A stretch of DNA of 64,000 nucleotides from Centropus unirufus (GCA_013397695.1 VYZI01000105.1:481523-545522); one strand, 5' to 3'; positions 11,801-24,572 are shown, counted from the stretch's first letter. Program-made: numbers and translations. Notes: generated from the letters alone by a model not told the origin.

Positions 11801-14340
11801 GATGCTACAGCTTCCTCCACAGCTTTAGTTTGAGCTATGCATAATTTTCAGATCCTTTGACTATGACAGAGGAGCCTGGGTGTTGCTTTAAACTGGCTTT
11901 TCCACCAGTGTCTAAGTAACTGCATGTCAAATAGGGTATTAAGACTTTTTTTCTCACAAAAAAAGTAGGACAGGTGGAAAAAGTATACCCCTTCTATACA
12001 AGCAGTGAAACCTCTAATTAAAAGAATAAATTACACTGAAAGTGAGAGGATGCATTTGTTTAGCATATAACACAAGCACAAGTATCATTCCAGTGGTGTT
12101 TTTCTCAGTCTTTTGTCAAGGGCTGATTCTCAAGGTTTTACCAAAGCCTCTGATGAAACTCCTCAATTTGAAGATGAGACCTCATTTGCTGTCCTCATCC
12201 TTTTAGTCATCAGGAGGACATAACTATGTTTTGTCTAGGCTTGTAACTCCCTAGTTCATCCCTGTGCTTTGTTCAATCTGTTAGCAGTAGAGCTATGTCT
12301 GTAATCGATATTGTAGTTCACTGAAAAAAACTCTTTCTTTCCATTGTTTCAAGGACAAACTTCAACAGTTTTCCCCCACTAGCATAACCCTCAAAGAAAT
12401 GATCTTTTAAATCAAAATAAATATTTCATTTTCAAGGACACATTTCTCATTCTTTCTGTTTCTTATTGTTATTACATTTAGCAAACTTTGGTTAAAAACT
12501 AACTATGAAATAGAAATCTGTTTTTTTTTTATCCTAACAATAATAAAACATAATATTTCAGCTTCTCTGGATTTCCAATTTTTTTATTCTTTTATGTTCC
12601 AGTGAAATAAAGTAATCAGGAATTAAGTGAACAGGCTTTCAGGCTTTGGGAACATAGAAAATTTTTTTTCAAAACAAGGTGCAAATCCATAGAATATTCT
12701 GTAATTGTATTTATAAAAGTGATTGTTGTTAACTCCCATTATTTAATAGTGCATGCATTTTCAGTTTAAGTGTGTTTGAAAGTCTCTGCCTTTGAACTTT
12801 GGCCCACGGGTCAGAAATGCTCTTGTCTTATTTGGGTTAAGGATTGTCTGCTACTGCCCTCAGCAGAACAAGGTCATCCTAGTCCTTATTTTCTGCTCTC
12901 CAAATAGTGATGTGTAACAGAAATCTTTCTCTGAAGGGCAGCTGGGAGGAATGAATGCAGACAGCAAAACATGTTTTATTCATGGCACCCCCCAACATCA
13001 AAGTTCCATTATCTTGTATTCTAGCTGCCTGTTAAGCCATTCCTATAGGCAGCAGAGTGAAATGCATTGTCCCCTGCTCAGCCCCTAAGTAACCTCAAAG
13101 GCAAAAGGGAGAGCGAGTGCATGAGATTTCTCAGCAGGACTTTTGTCTCCGGTATTTCACCTGATGAATCCTGTCCATGTCAGAAGGACATAAAGTGTCA
13201 TCTGTGACAAGAGAACCTGATGCGACTGCCGTGTCAGATCTTGGTGTATGTTCTGGTACATTTACATTGGTTTAATATTAATTTTGTACTTCAAGGCTTT
13301 TGCTGTTCAGTACTATCTTCACCTCTTGTTAACAAACCATGAATCATCTTTACCTATGCTATTACGTTATCGTTGCAATTCAGATCTCTCTGAAGGCTCT
13401 TACTTATTGAAATTGATTGAGTCTACAATTAGAATGGGACTTAAAGCGCTTCGTCACCAGGATGGCGGCTAATTTGTAAACTCGGGAAGCAGGTAGGGTT
13501 GGGTACTGGAGTACCCAAACTGGAGTAAAGGATAATAGAAGGACCATGCAGCATCAAAAGGTTCATTCCCCAGATCAGTTGTAGGCTAGCCAGATAATAA
13601 CTTTGATAATATCCCAGATCTGATGCTGGGATGTGCCACCATAGTCTTTGAAGACACATTTTTTCCAAAGCAATCCAAGATATTGTATCCAAGTGAAGTT
13701 GTGACTTTGAAAGAGTGGTACACTTGGGTGCCCTGTCACCTTAAGGCTCTCGCAAGTCAGGTTACTGGAGGTCTACTAGAGGAAGTAAAAAAAACCTGAA
13801 AGTCTCGCTTGACTTTCTAAGATGGGGTGATTTCTTCTGCGAGAAAATGACCAGGGACTTGAATCTCCTTGTTGCTCCAAGGAAGATTTTCTTCCTAGGC
13901 ACAGCTATATTTTTTTTTTTTCCAGTGAAAAGAAACAGGATGATATTTAACACCTACAAATGATGCTGGAAACTGAGACCACTATCCTCTGATCAGCTCT
14001 GTGTGAATTCTTTGAATACAATTCAAATCTCATACTTTGGAGAGGTAAATGTTCAAAATAATCTCCCTGGTTTCTCTGCATCACTCCTACACTGTTCTCT
14101 GTGTCCTTTGCAACAATTGGATGTGAGCTACAACTTTTGTTGGAAACACTGTCATTAGCAATTAGCCATAAACACGTCTGATTGATTAGATATTCACAGT
14201 TGATTCTTCTTTCACTCTCTCATCCAAAGAGACAGCAGACGAAATTTTTGAATCCCAGATGTCTGTTCAGCTATACTCTTCAGTCTTTTATTTTGTTTTG
14301 ATTGCTAACAGAATCTCTGTATATATAAAAGCTTCGTAAC
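8861..14340. other. unique AT-rich DNA, no gene seen
   Basis: About 5.5 kb of unique sequence. The longest open frame, 9432-9854 on the plus strand (140 codons), has no motif I recognise and a length compatible with chance. A perfect 9-bp inverted repeat lies at 10151-10174. The segment 12760-12960 is less AT-rich than its surroundings and might be conserved non-coding DNA, but I cannot test that. A-runs occur near 11425 and a T-run near 13910. Confidence 0.5.
14336..14340. repeat. left target-site duplication of solo LTR
   Basis: GTAAC here is repeated exactly at 14933-14937, directly outside the other end of the LTR. Five base pairs is the duplication length expected for ERVL-type integration. 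Confidence 0.55.
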
Positions 14341-14932
14341 CATGCTAGTTTTGTCTGGGATGGAGTTAATTTTCTTCTTCATAGCTGGTGTAGTGCTATG
14401 TTATGGAATTAGGGTAAGAATAACTTTGATAAAACACTGATGTTATAGCCGTTGCTAAGCAGTGTTTACTTTAAATCAATGACTTTTCAGCTTCTCGTAC
14501 TGTCATGCCAGCAAGGGGGCTGGAGTTGCTCAAGAAGCTGAAAGGGGACACAGCAAGGCCAGCTGACCCAAACTGGCCAAAGGGATATTCCCTGTTATAT
14601 GGTGTCATGCTGAGCATATAAATAGTGGGGAGTTAAAAGGAAGGCAACAGCTACTGCTCAGGGACAGGCTGGGGATAATTAAGTGGGGTGGTGAGCAATT
14701 GCATTGTGTATCACTTCTTTTGCATAGTCTTTTATCATCATCATCATCACTAATTTATCATTATCATTATTATTATTGTTATTAATTTCCCGACCCTTTT
14801 CTGTCCTATTCAACTGCTTTTATCTCATCCCCTGAATTTTACCTCTTTTTTTCAATTCTCTCCCCCATCCCACTAGGTGAGGAGTGAATGAATAGTTGTG
14901 AGGCATTCAGCTGCCTGCTGGTTTAAAACACA
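14341..14932 (+). mobile_element. solo LTR of an avian ERVL-type endogenous retrovirus
   Basis: The sequence follows a widespread avian LTR almost from end to end. The 5' region reads 'ctgggatggagttaattttc', the middle has 'gctgacccaaactggccaaa' with a TATAAATA box at about 14617-14624, and the 3' region has 'ctctcccccatcccactagg' and then 'gctgcctgctggtttaaaac'. Terminal TG and CA are mutated or blurred. No gag, pol or env sequence lies beside it, so it is a solo LTR left by recombination between the two LTRs of a provirus. A triplet repeat block (14734-14784) interrupts the 3' half. Sense of transcription is plus. Confidence 0.82.
14734..14784. repeat. (ATC)n and (ATT)n triplet microsatellite within LTR
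   Basis: Five ATC units followed by interrupted ATT units inside the 3' half of the LTR. It probably expanded after integration and may be polymorphic in length. Confidence 0.8.
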
Positions 14933-14937
14933 GTAAC
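14933..14937. repeat. right target-site duplication of solo LTR
   Basis: GTAAC matches 14336-14340 exactly. It sets the LTR end at 14932, a few bases inside the alternative end at 14935 suggested by motif alignment alone. Confidence 0.55.
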
Positions 14938-15253
14938 TCAGTATCAAGGTTGGTGTCCACAAATCCAAGGAGATCAACCTTTCAGTCAGGTTTACCGGTG
15001 GATAGTTTTTTGTTTTGTCACATGCACATATTTAAATATATCTGATACTCAATAGGCAATTGTTTCTTCCTTACATATATCTACTTGCTAGAATCCCATT
15101 TTTAGTACTCTGAGGAGGGCAAAAATTTTCTTCCTTGGACAATGAACCCACAATGCTGCATAATGTTATTTGAAGTTAAGAGACATTTCTCTATATCTTG
15201 CACTAAAATAAATCATATTCCTTCTCTTTCCTTCTCATAAATTTTCTTTCCTA
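14938..15253. other. unique spacer between two inverted LTR copies
   Basis: About 316 bp of AT-rich DNA with no recognisable feature. It separates the plus-strand solo LTR from the minus-strand LTR fragment. Confidence 0.5.
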
Positions 15254-15438
15254 TGTCATAGTTTAAGCCCAGTGGGCAGCTGAGCACCCTGAGTGTATGC
15301 ATACACTGAGTGTATGCAGTGCTCAGCAATAACTAAAACATGCCGTTATCAACACTGTTTGCATCACAAACCCCAAACATAGTCCCATATAAAAAACAAT
15401 GAAGAAGTTTCATAGTATCCTGCCAAAAGAAATATACA
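15254..15438 (-). mobile_element. internally deleted ERVL-type LTR, minus strand
   Basis: Read on the minus strand, this is the same LTR family as 14341-14932. The left part (15254-15290) matches the reverse complement of the LTR 3' end ('agtttaagcccagtgggcag' then 'ctgagcacc'). The right part (about 15320-15438) matches the reverse complement of the LTR 5' third ('caataactaaaacatgccgt', 'tatcaacactg'). Roughly 400 bp of the middle is missing. At the junction sits a short palindromic segment, described separately. No target-site duplication was seen. Confidence 0.65.
15279..15327. repeat. inverted and direct repeats at the LTR deletion junction
   Basis: The outer arms GCTGAGCAC (15279-15287) and GTGCTCAGC (15319-15327) are perfect reverse complements. 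Between them are two copies of CTGAGTGTATGCA (15289-15301 and 15306-15318). The 14-bp perfect palindrome GTGTATGCATACAC (15293-15306) overlaps the first copy and the spacer. The arrangement could extrude a cruciform and looks like a scar of DNA repair. Confidence 0.9.
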
Positions 15439-18400
15439 CCATCAATACTCTTGATTAATGCCCAGATTTGGACAAAAGTTACTTCCTAATAAACACAATG
15501 CAGAGTTATTCGTCTGTATAAAACAGTAATGGCAAATGCATGCGAATTTCCCAGGATGGTGATTTCCCAGCATAGTGATTTCCCAGCAGAACCAGTTTAC
15601 ATTTTAATAATTGGGTGATATTAGTGTAACCACGTATTAATCTGATTGGAGTGGAAAATGTATTAGCGGGCTTTGGTATCTGACAAATAAGACTCTGAGT
15701 ACTTTCAGAGTTTTGTGCATGTCATAAACTTGCAGCACAAAAAAAAAAAAAAGCCAAAGAATTGAAGAGACAAAGGGGAAAAAAAGAACGAAGCATTGAC
15801 ACTTTCAGTGACAGTAATTAATGTGATCCTTTTCCAATTCATGACACTTGAACTCCTGAATGCTGAGCCTAGTTCCTATTGAAGCAAGATACAACAGAAG
15901 AAAGCATGCCTTAAAGGCCAATTGCAGTGATGGGAAATTAAAACCGGAAGACCTGAGGGTGAGAGAATAGGGTCTCTGTAAATAACTCAAGCCAAGGAGG
16001 TGTCAAATGTAACAGATAGATTTTTTGCACTTTCCAGCACACTTCCTATTGCTGAAATTTTTTTCCAGGAACCTTGGGTTTCTGGCTTGTTTGCTTTAGT
16101 GTTAGCATTCAAAGATCCAGAAGAAACCATTTCCCTTCCCAATTTCTCTCTGCATGTTTATACACATTTTTAACAGAGGTACAATCACAAGCCACCTCTC
16201 TACGCTGAGCAATAAGATGGTTTTCAGTCAACGCATTTTGAGATATGCTCAGTGGGACAATCTGGCCTCAGAATTTCTCCTGACTCGGCTTCTCCGCTGC
16301 TAAAGGACACTGAATGCCTTTGTGAGAGTTGATCTTTGTGTGACTGCAATGTCAGCTCCTGGTAAATTCATATATGTTTAAGCACATTAAACATCTGCTG
16401 AATTAGTTCTGGGAGGACTGTTCTGTTAAGCAAACTCCCTGCCCTTGAGAAGGAAATCACAAGAAAGCTTACACTGTGCTCTGACATTGCATGCAACCAG
16501 AGGCAGCACTGCCCTCCTGCAAAAGGATGGAGGAGACCTGGCACTATGATGTAAATTGCTGACATTATATGTCCTAGGAATTATAATGAAGCCCCAACCT
16601 TGCAACACGTCTTTCCTAATGATCAGAAATGTATCGAATTAGACTCATTTATGCCCTCCATTGTGTAAAAAGTACTCCCAAGCTGAGCACATCTGGTTGC
16701 CCCAAACTCTAGGAGGAAGAGGGCTACAGAGGATAGTATTTGCAAGGCGTTTCACTGCCTGGGAGAACCTAAATGACACTGGGTATAAATTCAATGCACC
16801 AGATTTTTAAAACCTACAAGTCTACAATGTGAAGTGGCAGGACACGGCTATTAATTGCTGGCTTGAGGCTCCTGGAAGGCTAAGAAGTGATGCAGTATGG
16901 ACTTCTTCAGGTTTTTACATGCTTAATTCTGTGGCTCCTAAGAGATGTAAATTCCCTTGGAAATACTGTCCACAAACATGCTAGTGCTACAGCTGGCAGA
17001 GAAGTAGTACCACGGAGAGGCTGCCCAGGCAGGAGAGAGGTTGGCCATAGTAAGTTACACTGTGGGTATTTAGGGGAACATGGCAGTCATAATGAGCTAT
17101 GCTGTGTCTGTATCTTACAGCAGCAAAAATATAAATTGTGCAAGATGCAAAATAACCAGTTGTTTGAGTTTCCTATACACACTAGGCTAGTATCTTGCCA
17201 GCTGTTTCCAACATCTGCACATTCTTTAACAGCTGGCAATTCAAAACCGTTTGTTTTTTTTAACTTAACATTTAAGTGTAAAAGCTAATGTTCTTTTTTC
17301 TTCAAAAGAGCTAATTTTGCGCTCCAAATTTTCCCTGCAAGTGCACATGAATATTCAGTTGGTATTGCTAGGTAATGCACTTGAAAAGTTCATCTTCATA
17401 CGCACAAAACTCCTCGGAGGAACAATTGGATGTAGAGGACCTCAGACAATACCCTGACCTGGCTGCTCCCAAGCTCATCTCAGGAATCATCAGCCCATAA
17501 AAAGAAGATTTCCTCACATTTTTTTCAATTTCCTCACATATAGAGAAGTCAGGAGGAAAAAGTGCAATGGGAAAAGCCCCAGTGACCTGGTCAGAGACTT
17601 GAGCCCCTGTTTGGTGACCCAGAGGGCTGTACCAAGGGGCTCAATGGGAGATAGTCATCTCGCAGACTAAGAGGGGCTACTGTCTTTGGGGTATTAGAAA
17701 CTTCAAGGGATGCAGAAAAAAAGAGTATTTTATAATTCCACAAATTTTTTCATGGGATGTTTAGGAGGAAAAGATGTGGCAGGGAAAGGAATAGGTTTAA
17801 ATGATTTGCAAAAGAACACGAATTGGAATATAGAGGGACAAGGAGATTGAAAGGTCTGTCTGTTACTGCATAATTCAAACTGTCTACCTGTGTGTGTGTT
17901 TCTGTTGGGTGCATGAGATTGTGTACCAGCATCTGGTGTGAGACTGTATCTTCAAGGACTCATCTGTCCAGTCGCCTGAAACTGAGGAGACTGGGATTCA
18001 AAAGAGCTGGATCCACAGTATACATATGCATGTATATTTAAATAAAGATATGGGTGCATATACATTTAACTAAAAATATTAATAAATAAATAATCACACC
18101 TCCTACTAACAGACCTCGATCCTGAGCTGCCAAAAGAAGGCAACAAGACAACTTGGGATTGAGGATGTGTTTGTCTGGATATGTGCGGAGCCATGGATGG
18201 ATGGGTTTATTAGTAATAGATGTGCCTACAGGGAATATAGGCTCAGCTTGACTCCTACCTGGACTTGGGGGCATGCCTCAACCTTATTGGGCTATTGAAT
18301 TTTTCACCCCCCTAAAAAGTATGTAGAAGACTTCCCAGATTTCTCTCTAAAAAACTGTGTTGTCACACTAGTAATCCATTTCGAATTAATCAGTGCATTT

Positions 18401-21400
18401 TGCCTGTCCTATCTTCACTCTAATACTATCTGTCTTAAAAGGGAAAGCTCAAACCGAGTATTTAAGATAAGCTTTAATAGTGTTCAACAAGCCAGGAAAT
18501 CATTCTTTTTGGATGTTCTGATTCTTTTCAAGTATAGCAGTAAAATGATTGTCATTTTTTGACAGAGTATGATTTTTTTTACTTGTATTTGGCCTTAGAT
18601 CTACTATAGTCCCAGAATTCTTTGCAGAAAAAAATGTCTACTTTGTCAAGTGTTTTCCAGGTTGCATTTTGACAATTTTACAAAAACTGAGGATATGCAC
18701 TGATATAGAACAATATGCAGCCAAATGTTTTCAGATCATTTCTCACATTTCTCAAGACTTACCACTATGTCCTGCAACATGTTATAGCCCATTCCACATT
18801 TTTAGTTAAAAACAATAATCTCAGTTCCAACACTCAGGACATTAATGGCAGTGCTGAGCTCTACCCAACAAAGATATCACAAGAATTTTATCTGATACAA
18901 CCATCTACTTGTCAGTACACCTTTGTCATGTACACAGCATAGAAGTTTTAGCCACCTTTGCCTTTCCTTAGAGTAATTTCGCTCAGCTCACATTTTTCTA
19001 TCTCACTTATGGGACTGTCATGTCATATCATTACAAAGCTCCAGTAAAGACAAGTACTGAAGACTTTTCCCTCTCTTCACAATGCTCCACAATGTTTCTT
19101 ATCTTGCCATACAAGGCAACTACATTGATTTCTTCTTGACAAACCCATCTTCTATATACTTAGATATTGTTTGCTCAATGTTGTTCTTTTTTTTTGCTAA
19201 GAAATGATTCTTTCTCTGCCTCCCCATCCCACTCACATTTATGAAGAAAGTCTTCGTGCTTTCTTCCTTTCCAGTCTCCCTTTCTTCCACAAGGTCTTGA
19301 AGAGCTGAGATAACATCAGCCAGTGAAATGAATTACATAGAATAAAGTTCAGTGCCCCTTACTGATTTGAAAAAAGTTTAATTTGCTTGACTGGTTTATA
19401 ATGCTCTTTTCCTATTATAATCTGAGAGTTTGGTTTATTGTGTTGGTATTTATGGGACTAATCACTGCTTACAGTTGACTTTTTTTATAAAGACTGATAG
19501 CATGAAGAAGGCACACTAACTTTTCTGATGTTATCTGCTGACAATTTATCCATGCAACAGTGTGATTTGAGCACATTGAGCACTCCCCTTATTCTTGCTC
19601 TTACTAATTGGGCACTCACAAAAGGCTTTCTTTTTCCCCATGATGTCTTTTGGTAAATGAGTTCATTTTATCTCTGTGCTTTTTACATTTTACTCACTCT
19701 ATACTCTAGTTATAAGGATCTAGTTAGCCAGAATGATCTCACAATACTTTTTCTTTAATAGTTGTGTTTCATTAATCTTCTCACTAAGCTAGATTGTGTC
19801 TTTGCAGTTCTTTCTGCTGTGACTGATAATGTATCCATAAACTCTTGGCTGATCCTCCTTTAGTTCTATCGTGTTACTTATAATTATTAAGTTATTAATC
19901 TAGGATGGAACAACAGATTTAGCTGTGGAAATCTTCTACGGGAACTTTCTATTCCTATACTAGAAATTGAATATTGAAATACACAGACTGATAAGAACTT
20001 TTGGCTATACTTAGCTTGAAAAATAGTTACAAATCTTTGCAAAGACTGACACACTTCATGAGTATTAAATTTTCTCAGTGATGCTATCATGCTTGTGGAC
20101 TATGTAGGAGGTATGAGTCCATCACCAGGCAGGAACTTGCAAATATCTCTTTTGCCTCTGTTTGCACTGAAATTAATTAAATTCATGGAGTGGATTGATG
20201 GGAAGAAAAGTCTCTCCAGGGTTGAGCTGATAGGAAGATGGGGTGTGATTTGTCTAATCACTTCCCTGAAGAATGAATGTCACTGAGGAGTGAAATCAAG
20301 CATCAGCAGCAGAATATAGATGCTTTTATTATCTGAGAGACTTGATGTTCAAAACTCCAATCTTGAATTATGATATGGCCCTCTAAGTACTATCTGTCTC
20401 TACCTTTGTCTTCACTTACAGGGAACGAAAATGGTACCTGAGGGCTTATATTTTGGTAAGAGCTTTCCAGGATAGTACAGTAGTTGTGATTATCTTCCTT
20501 TTAGTATTCATAATTTGTACAGCAAATAGAACTGTAAAATCCTAGGCCATGGCCAGAGATTTGAGGTGTTATAATGATAAAATAAAACTAGTGAAGCCAG
20601 CTGTCACACAATCTGTAAGCTAGGCTTGATAAGATATTACTAGCAGTGAGATTTAAAAGCATACAGAACATAAAACCATCCAGATCAGGTCAGACAAAAT
20701 AATAATCTAATTTGGATGCTTAGAGTATGGCAAGTAGGCTATAATATTTCCTCAAAAACCTTTCCAAATCTCCAGCAATTTGATGCTTATGAACTCCTTG
20801 AGCCAGAGGTCATATCTTTGGTTTATTAGTCCTTGGTGAATTATGATTATTACAATAATTTGAGATATTTTTATTGTTCTACATTATTGTACTATTATTA
20901 ATAATGAACGTTAAATCTTTCTGACCCAGCAAAGGGGTTCTGTAAAACTATACAAATGGCTATATATTATGAAAAATGATGTCCATATAATCATTTCCAT
21001 CTTATTTCATTTCTTAGCAGGACTTGGATTAAGCCCATCATTCTGTAGAGAACGGTGTTCAGAGTGATATGCTTCCAACTGATTTTTTTAGCATTTTACT
21101 GTGGCATTCAGCACAATAACATCCAACTCAGATTTTGTGATACTATTGTGCTAATAAACCACAGCCTGCATCGCTTTCACTCTATCAGGGACTCTTGCAA
21201 AAACCAATCACAAAAGTAGATCAGAAAGCTGCCTTTATTCCTCCCACCCCTGCAATCATTTGACAAAAGAGAACATTTTGGATTGATTCAAAATTGTTCT
21301 TAGAAACTGTGTTTGTCTAAGGAGAACCTGATGCATTTTCACATAAAATTGGTTCTCTCCCTAAGAAAAATCAGTCATTATTCCTGTAGAAAACGTTTAC

Positions 21401-22879
21401 TATTTTCAGCTTTTCCACAAATGCCTTGGCTTATACAGGAAGGGAAAGAATTTTCACTTTCTCTCTTGTCACTACTCGGGGCCTGAAGAAACTAGACCTT
21501 CATGTCCTTCCCAAGAACACAGCACAATATTAGAAGAGATTAAATATCCCCAAACACATAATATATCAGACAGGTACAGTGTTAACAGTGCTTACAGGAA
21601 GAACAGCAAAAGAATTAATTTTATTTTAACAGAATTACCCACTACAGAAGAAGTCTAAGAACCCAGTCTCCTGAACCTCAGTGGAGACTGTGAATGTTGA
21701 AAATCCCATAGCTCATTTACCTCCAATAGCGTCACACTATTCCAGCTCATTTTGTCGTATTTACTCTCCTGGCTTAAGCTTTTTTTTCTTTTCATATTCA
21801 CTAGCTTATAGGAAAGCAGGACTGGTTTTTGGTATGATGATTTATTCTGGTTTTGATCCCCTATTTTATTTTTTTTCTGTTTTAAAAAAGTTTTGCAGGT
21901 GCTGTGCTCCAGTAGTTAATCCCAAAGGAATGTACTCCTGAGGCAGTTTTGATCAATTGTACAACTTTGCAAGTTAGGCTAAGGGCACGGCATTCATGCT
22001 TTAATGTCTCACAGGGTTATGTATCTTCTGCTTAATTTTTTCCCCTTTCAGCCCGTGGTAAATGATTTGTTGTCATTTTCAGCAGCAAGCAGGCAAGCAA
22101 GGATGACAGAGGGCTGTGTGCAGAAACCTAAAGACCAGAAAGAGAAGGAATTATATAGGAAACAGTAATGAGCAGTAAGTGAGCATCATCCAGGAGTCAG
22201 GCAAGAGAGAGCATCCTTTTTCTGAGTCTGCATCCAGACTTCTTAGACAAGGGGATGATGCTCCTCACCCAAAGAAAGGGTTGAAAGTGTCCACCACAAA
22301 TCATGCTTTTCAGCCTCTAAATAAGGATGAGAAGAAACTAGAAGATGGAAGGAGTGCACCTTAACTTCTACTATTCCACCAGCTTAGCACAATTCATTGT
22401 TTTGAGAATGCCCCTGGTGCTTCTGCTTCACGCTGACATTGCTAGGTTGGGGAGGGAAGGAATTCTGCCTGTCTAGGCAGAAATTCCTTACTTGGATCTT
22501 GAAATAGGAATTTTTGTGTCAGACATTGCTCACCCTTTGCCCAGATCACCTGTCAGAGTATTCCCTTGCTCAGTCAGATGAGACTGAATGCACAGCTCAT
22601 CCTTCCACAGTCATGTTGTACGGGGGAGAACCCAATGCCAAAGTGAAATCTTGTGATGGGTGGCTAAGAGCCCCAACAGGGTGTCCTTGTCCTCTCTATG
22701 GGAAGAAGACAGGGGCTGGACACAGAGTGTTCTGGCTGGTCCCTGCTAAAATGTATTTTAAGAAAGGGAAAACACACTGTATGGTAATATAGGAGTGAAA
22801 AAAGAAAGTGTGAGACATAACCTTACAAGCACCAAGGCCAGAACAGGAGAAGGAACTGCTGGAGTGGAGAGAAAGGTTT
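15439..22879. other. unique DNA, no gene seen
   Basis: About 7.4 kb without a recognised interspersed repeat. It contains a three-unit imperfect tandem repeat at 15544-15592, an A-run near 15740, and a 133-codon plus-strand open frame (16887-17288) with no recognisable domain. A compositionally balanced stretch at 16180-16400 might be conserved non-coding DNA. The frame 22179-22364 (61 codons, plus) is hydrophilic but unrecognised. DNA at 22440-22880 abuts an LTR and could include flanking retroviral sequence, but I saw no gag or pol motif. Confidence 0.45.
15544..15592. repeat. three-unit 16-17 bp imperfect tandem repeat
   Basis: Three consecutive units each begin GATTTCCCAG or a one-base variant and end GATGGT, CATAGT or CAGAAC. 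It is a small local duplication in unique DNA. Confidence 0.75.
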
Positions 22880-23741
22880 AATTCACCTTAGCCACGGCCA
22901 GCTGCCAGCTGCACAACTAGCTGTTCTCTCATTCTCCCTCATCAATACGTTGAGAGGGAAAATGAGATGTAAAAGCTCCTGGGTGGAGATAAGGACAAGG
23001 AGATCACTTACCAGTTACCACTACAGGTAACACAGACTATATTTGGGGAAAATGAAATCAATTTATTGCAAGTTTGATCTGGACATTGAGAAACAACAAC
23101 AAATATTAAGCCACCTTCCCCTCACATCCCATCTTCCCGTTCCCAGCTTCACCCCTTCTCTCCCAATACCTCTGACTCTGAGGAGTGTACCAGTGGAGGT
23201 GGGGATTTAGATCAGACCATCACAGTTCCTCTTGGTTGCTCCTCCCTCCTCACACCTCTGCCTGCTCCAGCATGGGTCCTTCAGAGACTCCAGGCTTCAG
23301 TCCTTCAGGGACAGCCTGGTCTCACCTAGGCTCTCCATGAACGCAGCTCTTGCAGGATATATCTCCCTACTGTATCCTGGGTCTCTCCCTGGGCTGCAGG
23401 GTGCATCTCTGTTCCAGTGAGGTCTCTCCAGGGTTGCAGGGGATCCCTGCTCCAGGTCTGCAGCACTTCTTGTCCTCCTCCAGCATGGGGCTGCCTCTGC
23501 TGCTGCTCCCTCCTTGGCTTCCTATTCTGCCTGTGCCACCTTTGGACCTTTCAAAACCCATTTTCCCCCCAGTATCCCCAGTGTGTCTGAGGAGTTCAGA
23601 TGTGTCCTGCAGTGAAGCTGTTGCAGATGGCTGGGACTGGCTGGGTTCGACTGTGTTCGGTACAGGGTGGTCCTGGCCTTTCAACACGGACAACCTTCTG
23701 GAGACCCTGTTGCTAACTCTTGGACAAGGATACACAATACA
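22880..23741 (-). mobile_element. solo LTR of an avian endogenous retrovirus, copy 1
   Basis: This approximately 0.86-kb element matches an abundant avian LTR whose plus-strand text here is its reverse complement. Recognisable blocks are 'gtggagataaggacaaggag' with 'atcacttaccagttaccac', 'atcaatttattgcaag', and the GC-richer part with repeated 'ctccag..gggtc' units ('cagtccttcagggacagcct', 'tctctccagggttgcagggg'). The right edge 'acacaataca' gives the TG start of the LTR on the minus strand. The open frames of 142 and 146 codons across 23350-23807 come from its CT-rich body and are not host genes. No coding region of a provirus is recognised on either side. Confidence 0.7.
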
Positions 23742-23878
23742 AGTTGTCAAAATATACAATTCACAGACCTTACAATGACAGCAGCCACAGTGGTCTCTCA
23801 CTGACATTTCGGTGGGAGAACATTGAGCTAGGAAAGGCAGAAACCTGAATTTTGCTCCCTATGCTTGGATTAGCATAA
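23742..23878. other. short spacer between LTR and CR1
   Basis: Unique sequence of about 137 bp with no recognised feature. Confidence 0.5.
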
Positions 23879-24572
23879 TAGAATCACAAAATCATAGAAT
23901 GGTTTGAGTCAGGAGAAACCTTAGAGATCCTCCAGTTCCAGCCCGCCTGCATGGGCAGGGACATCTTTGACTAGATTGGGTTACTGAAAGCCTCATCCAA
24001 CCTGATCTTGGACACCTCCAGAGATGAGGCACCCACTACTTCTCTGAGCAACCTGTTTCAGTTTATCAACACTCTCACAGGAAGGAATATTCTTCCTGAT
24101 ATCTAATCAAAATCTTCCTTTTTGCAGCTTAAAACCATTATCCCTCATCCCATTCTTGCACTTCCTGATAAAGAGCCCTTCCCCTGCTTTCCTGCAGGCT
24201 CACTTTAAGTACTGGAAGGCTGCTATAAGCTCTCCTTGGAGCCTTCTCTACTCCAGGCTGAACATCCTCAGCTCTCTCAGTCTGGTCTCGTATGGAAGGT
24301 GCTCCTACCTTCTCATGATCTTTGTGGCCTCTGGACTTGCTCTAACAGATTTATGTCTTTCCTGTGCTTAAGACTCCAGAACTGAACACAGGACTCTGAG
24401 TAAGGTATAGAGAGAAGAGAGTAGAGGGGCAGAATTCCCTTCTTTGCCCTACTGGTCACACTTCTGATGCAGTCCAGGATGAAGTTGACTTTCTGGGCTG
24501 CAAGCACACATTGCTGGATCATGTTGAGCTTCTCATCCACCAGCACCCTCAAGTCCTTCTCTCCAGTAGAGT
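23879..24572 (-). mobile_element. CR1 LINE, 5'-truncated, antisense, about 0.7 kb
   Basis: The antisense tail 'tagaatcacaaaatcataga' starts the element. It then follows the canonical antisense order: 'catgggcagggacatctttg', 'gcttaaaaccattatccctc', 'actttaagtactggaaggct' and 'agcacacattgctggatcat'. It reaches into the 3' end of the second open reading frame near 24550. The minus-strand open frame 24313-24552 is the decayed end of the CR1 polyprotein. A small AG-rich insertion is visible around 24400-24420. Confidence 0.92.

Noticed and set aside
16887..17288. 133-codon plus-strand open frame starting with a hydrophobic segment
   Set aside because: The start resembles a signal peptide, but the rest has no domain and the length is within chance expectation.
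23350..23807. Overlapping open frames of 142 and 146 codons on opposite strands
   Set aside because: They lie in the CT-rich body of an LTR copy, and related frames recur in the second copy near 40390-40872. Their length follows from composition, not from coding.
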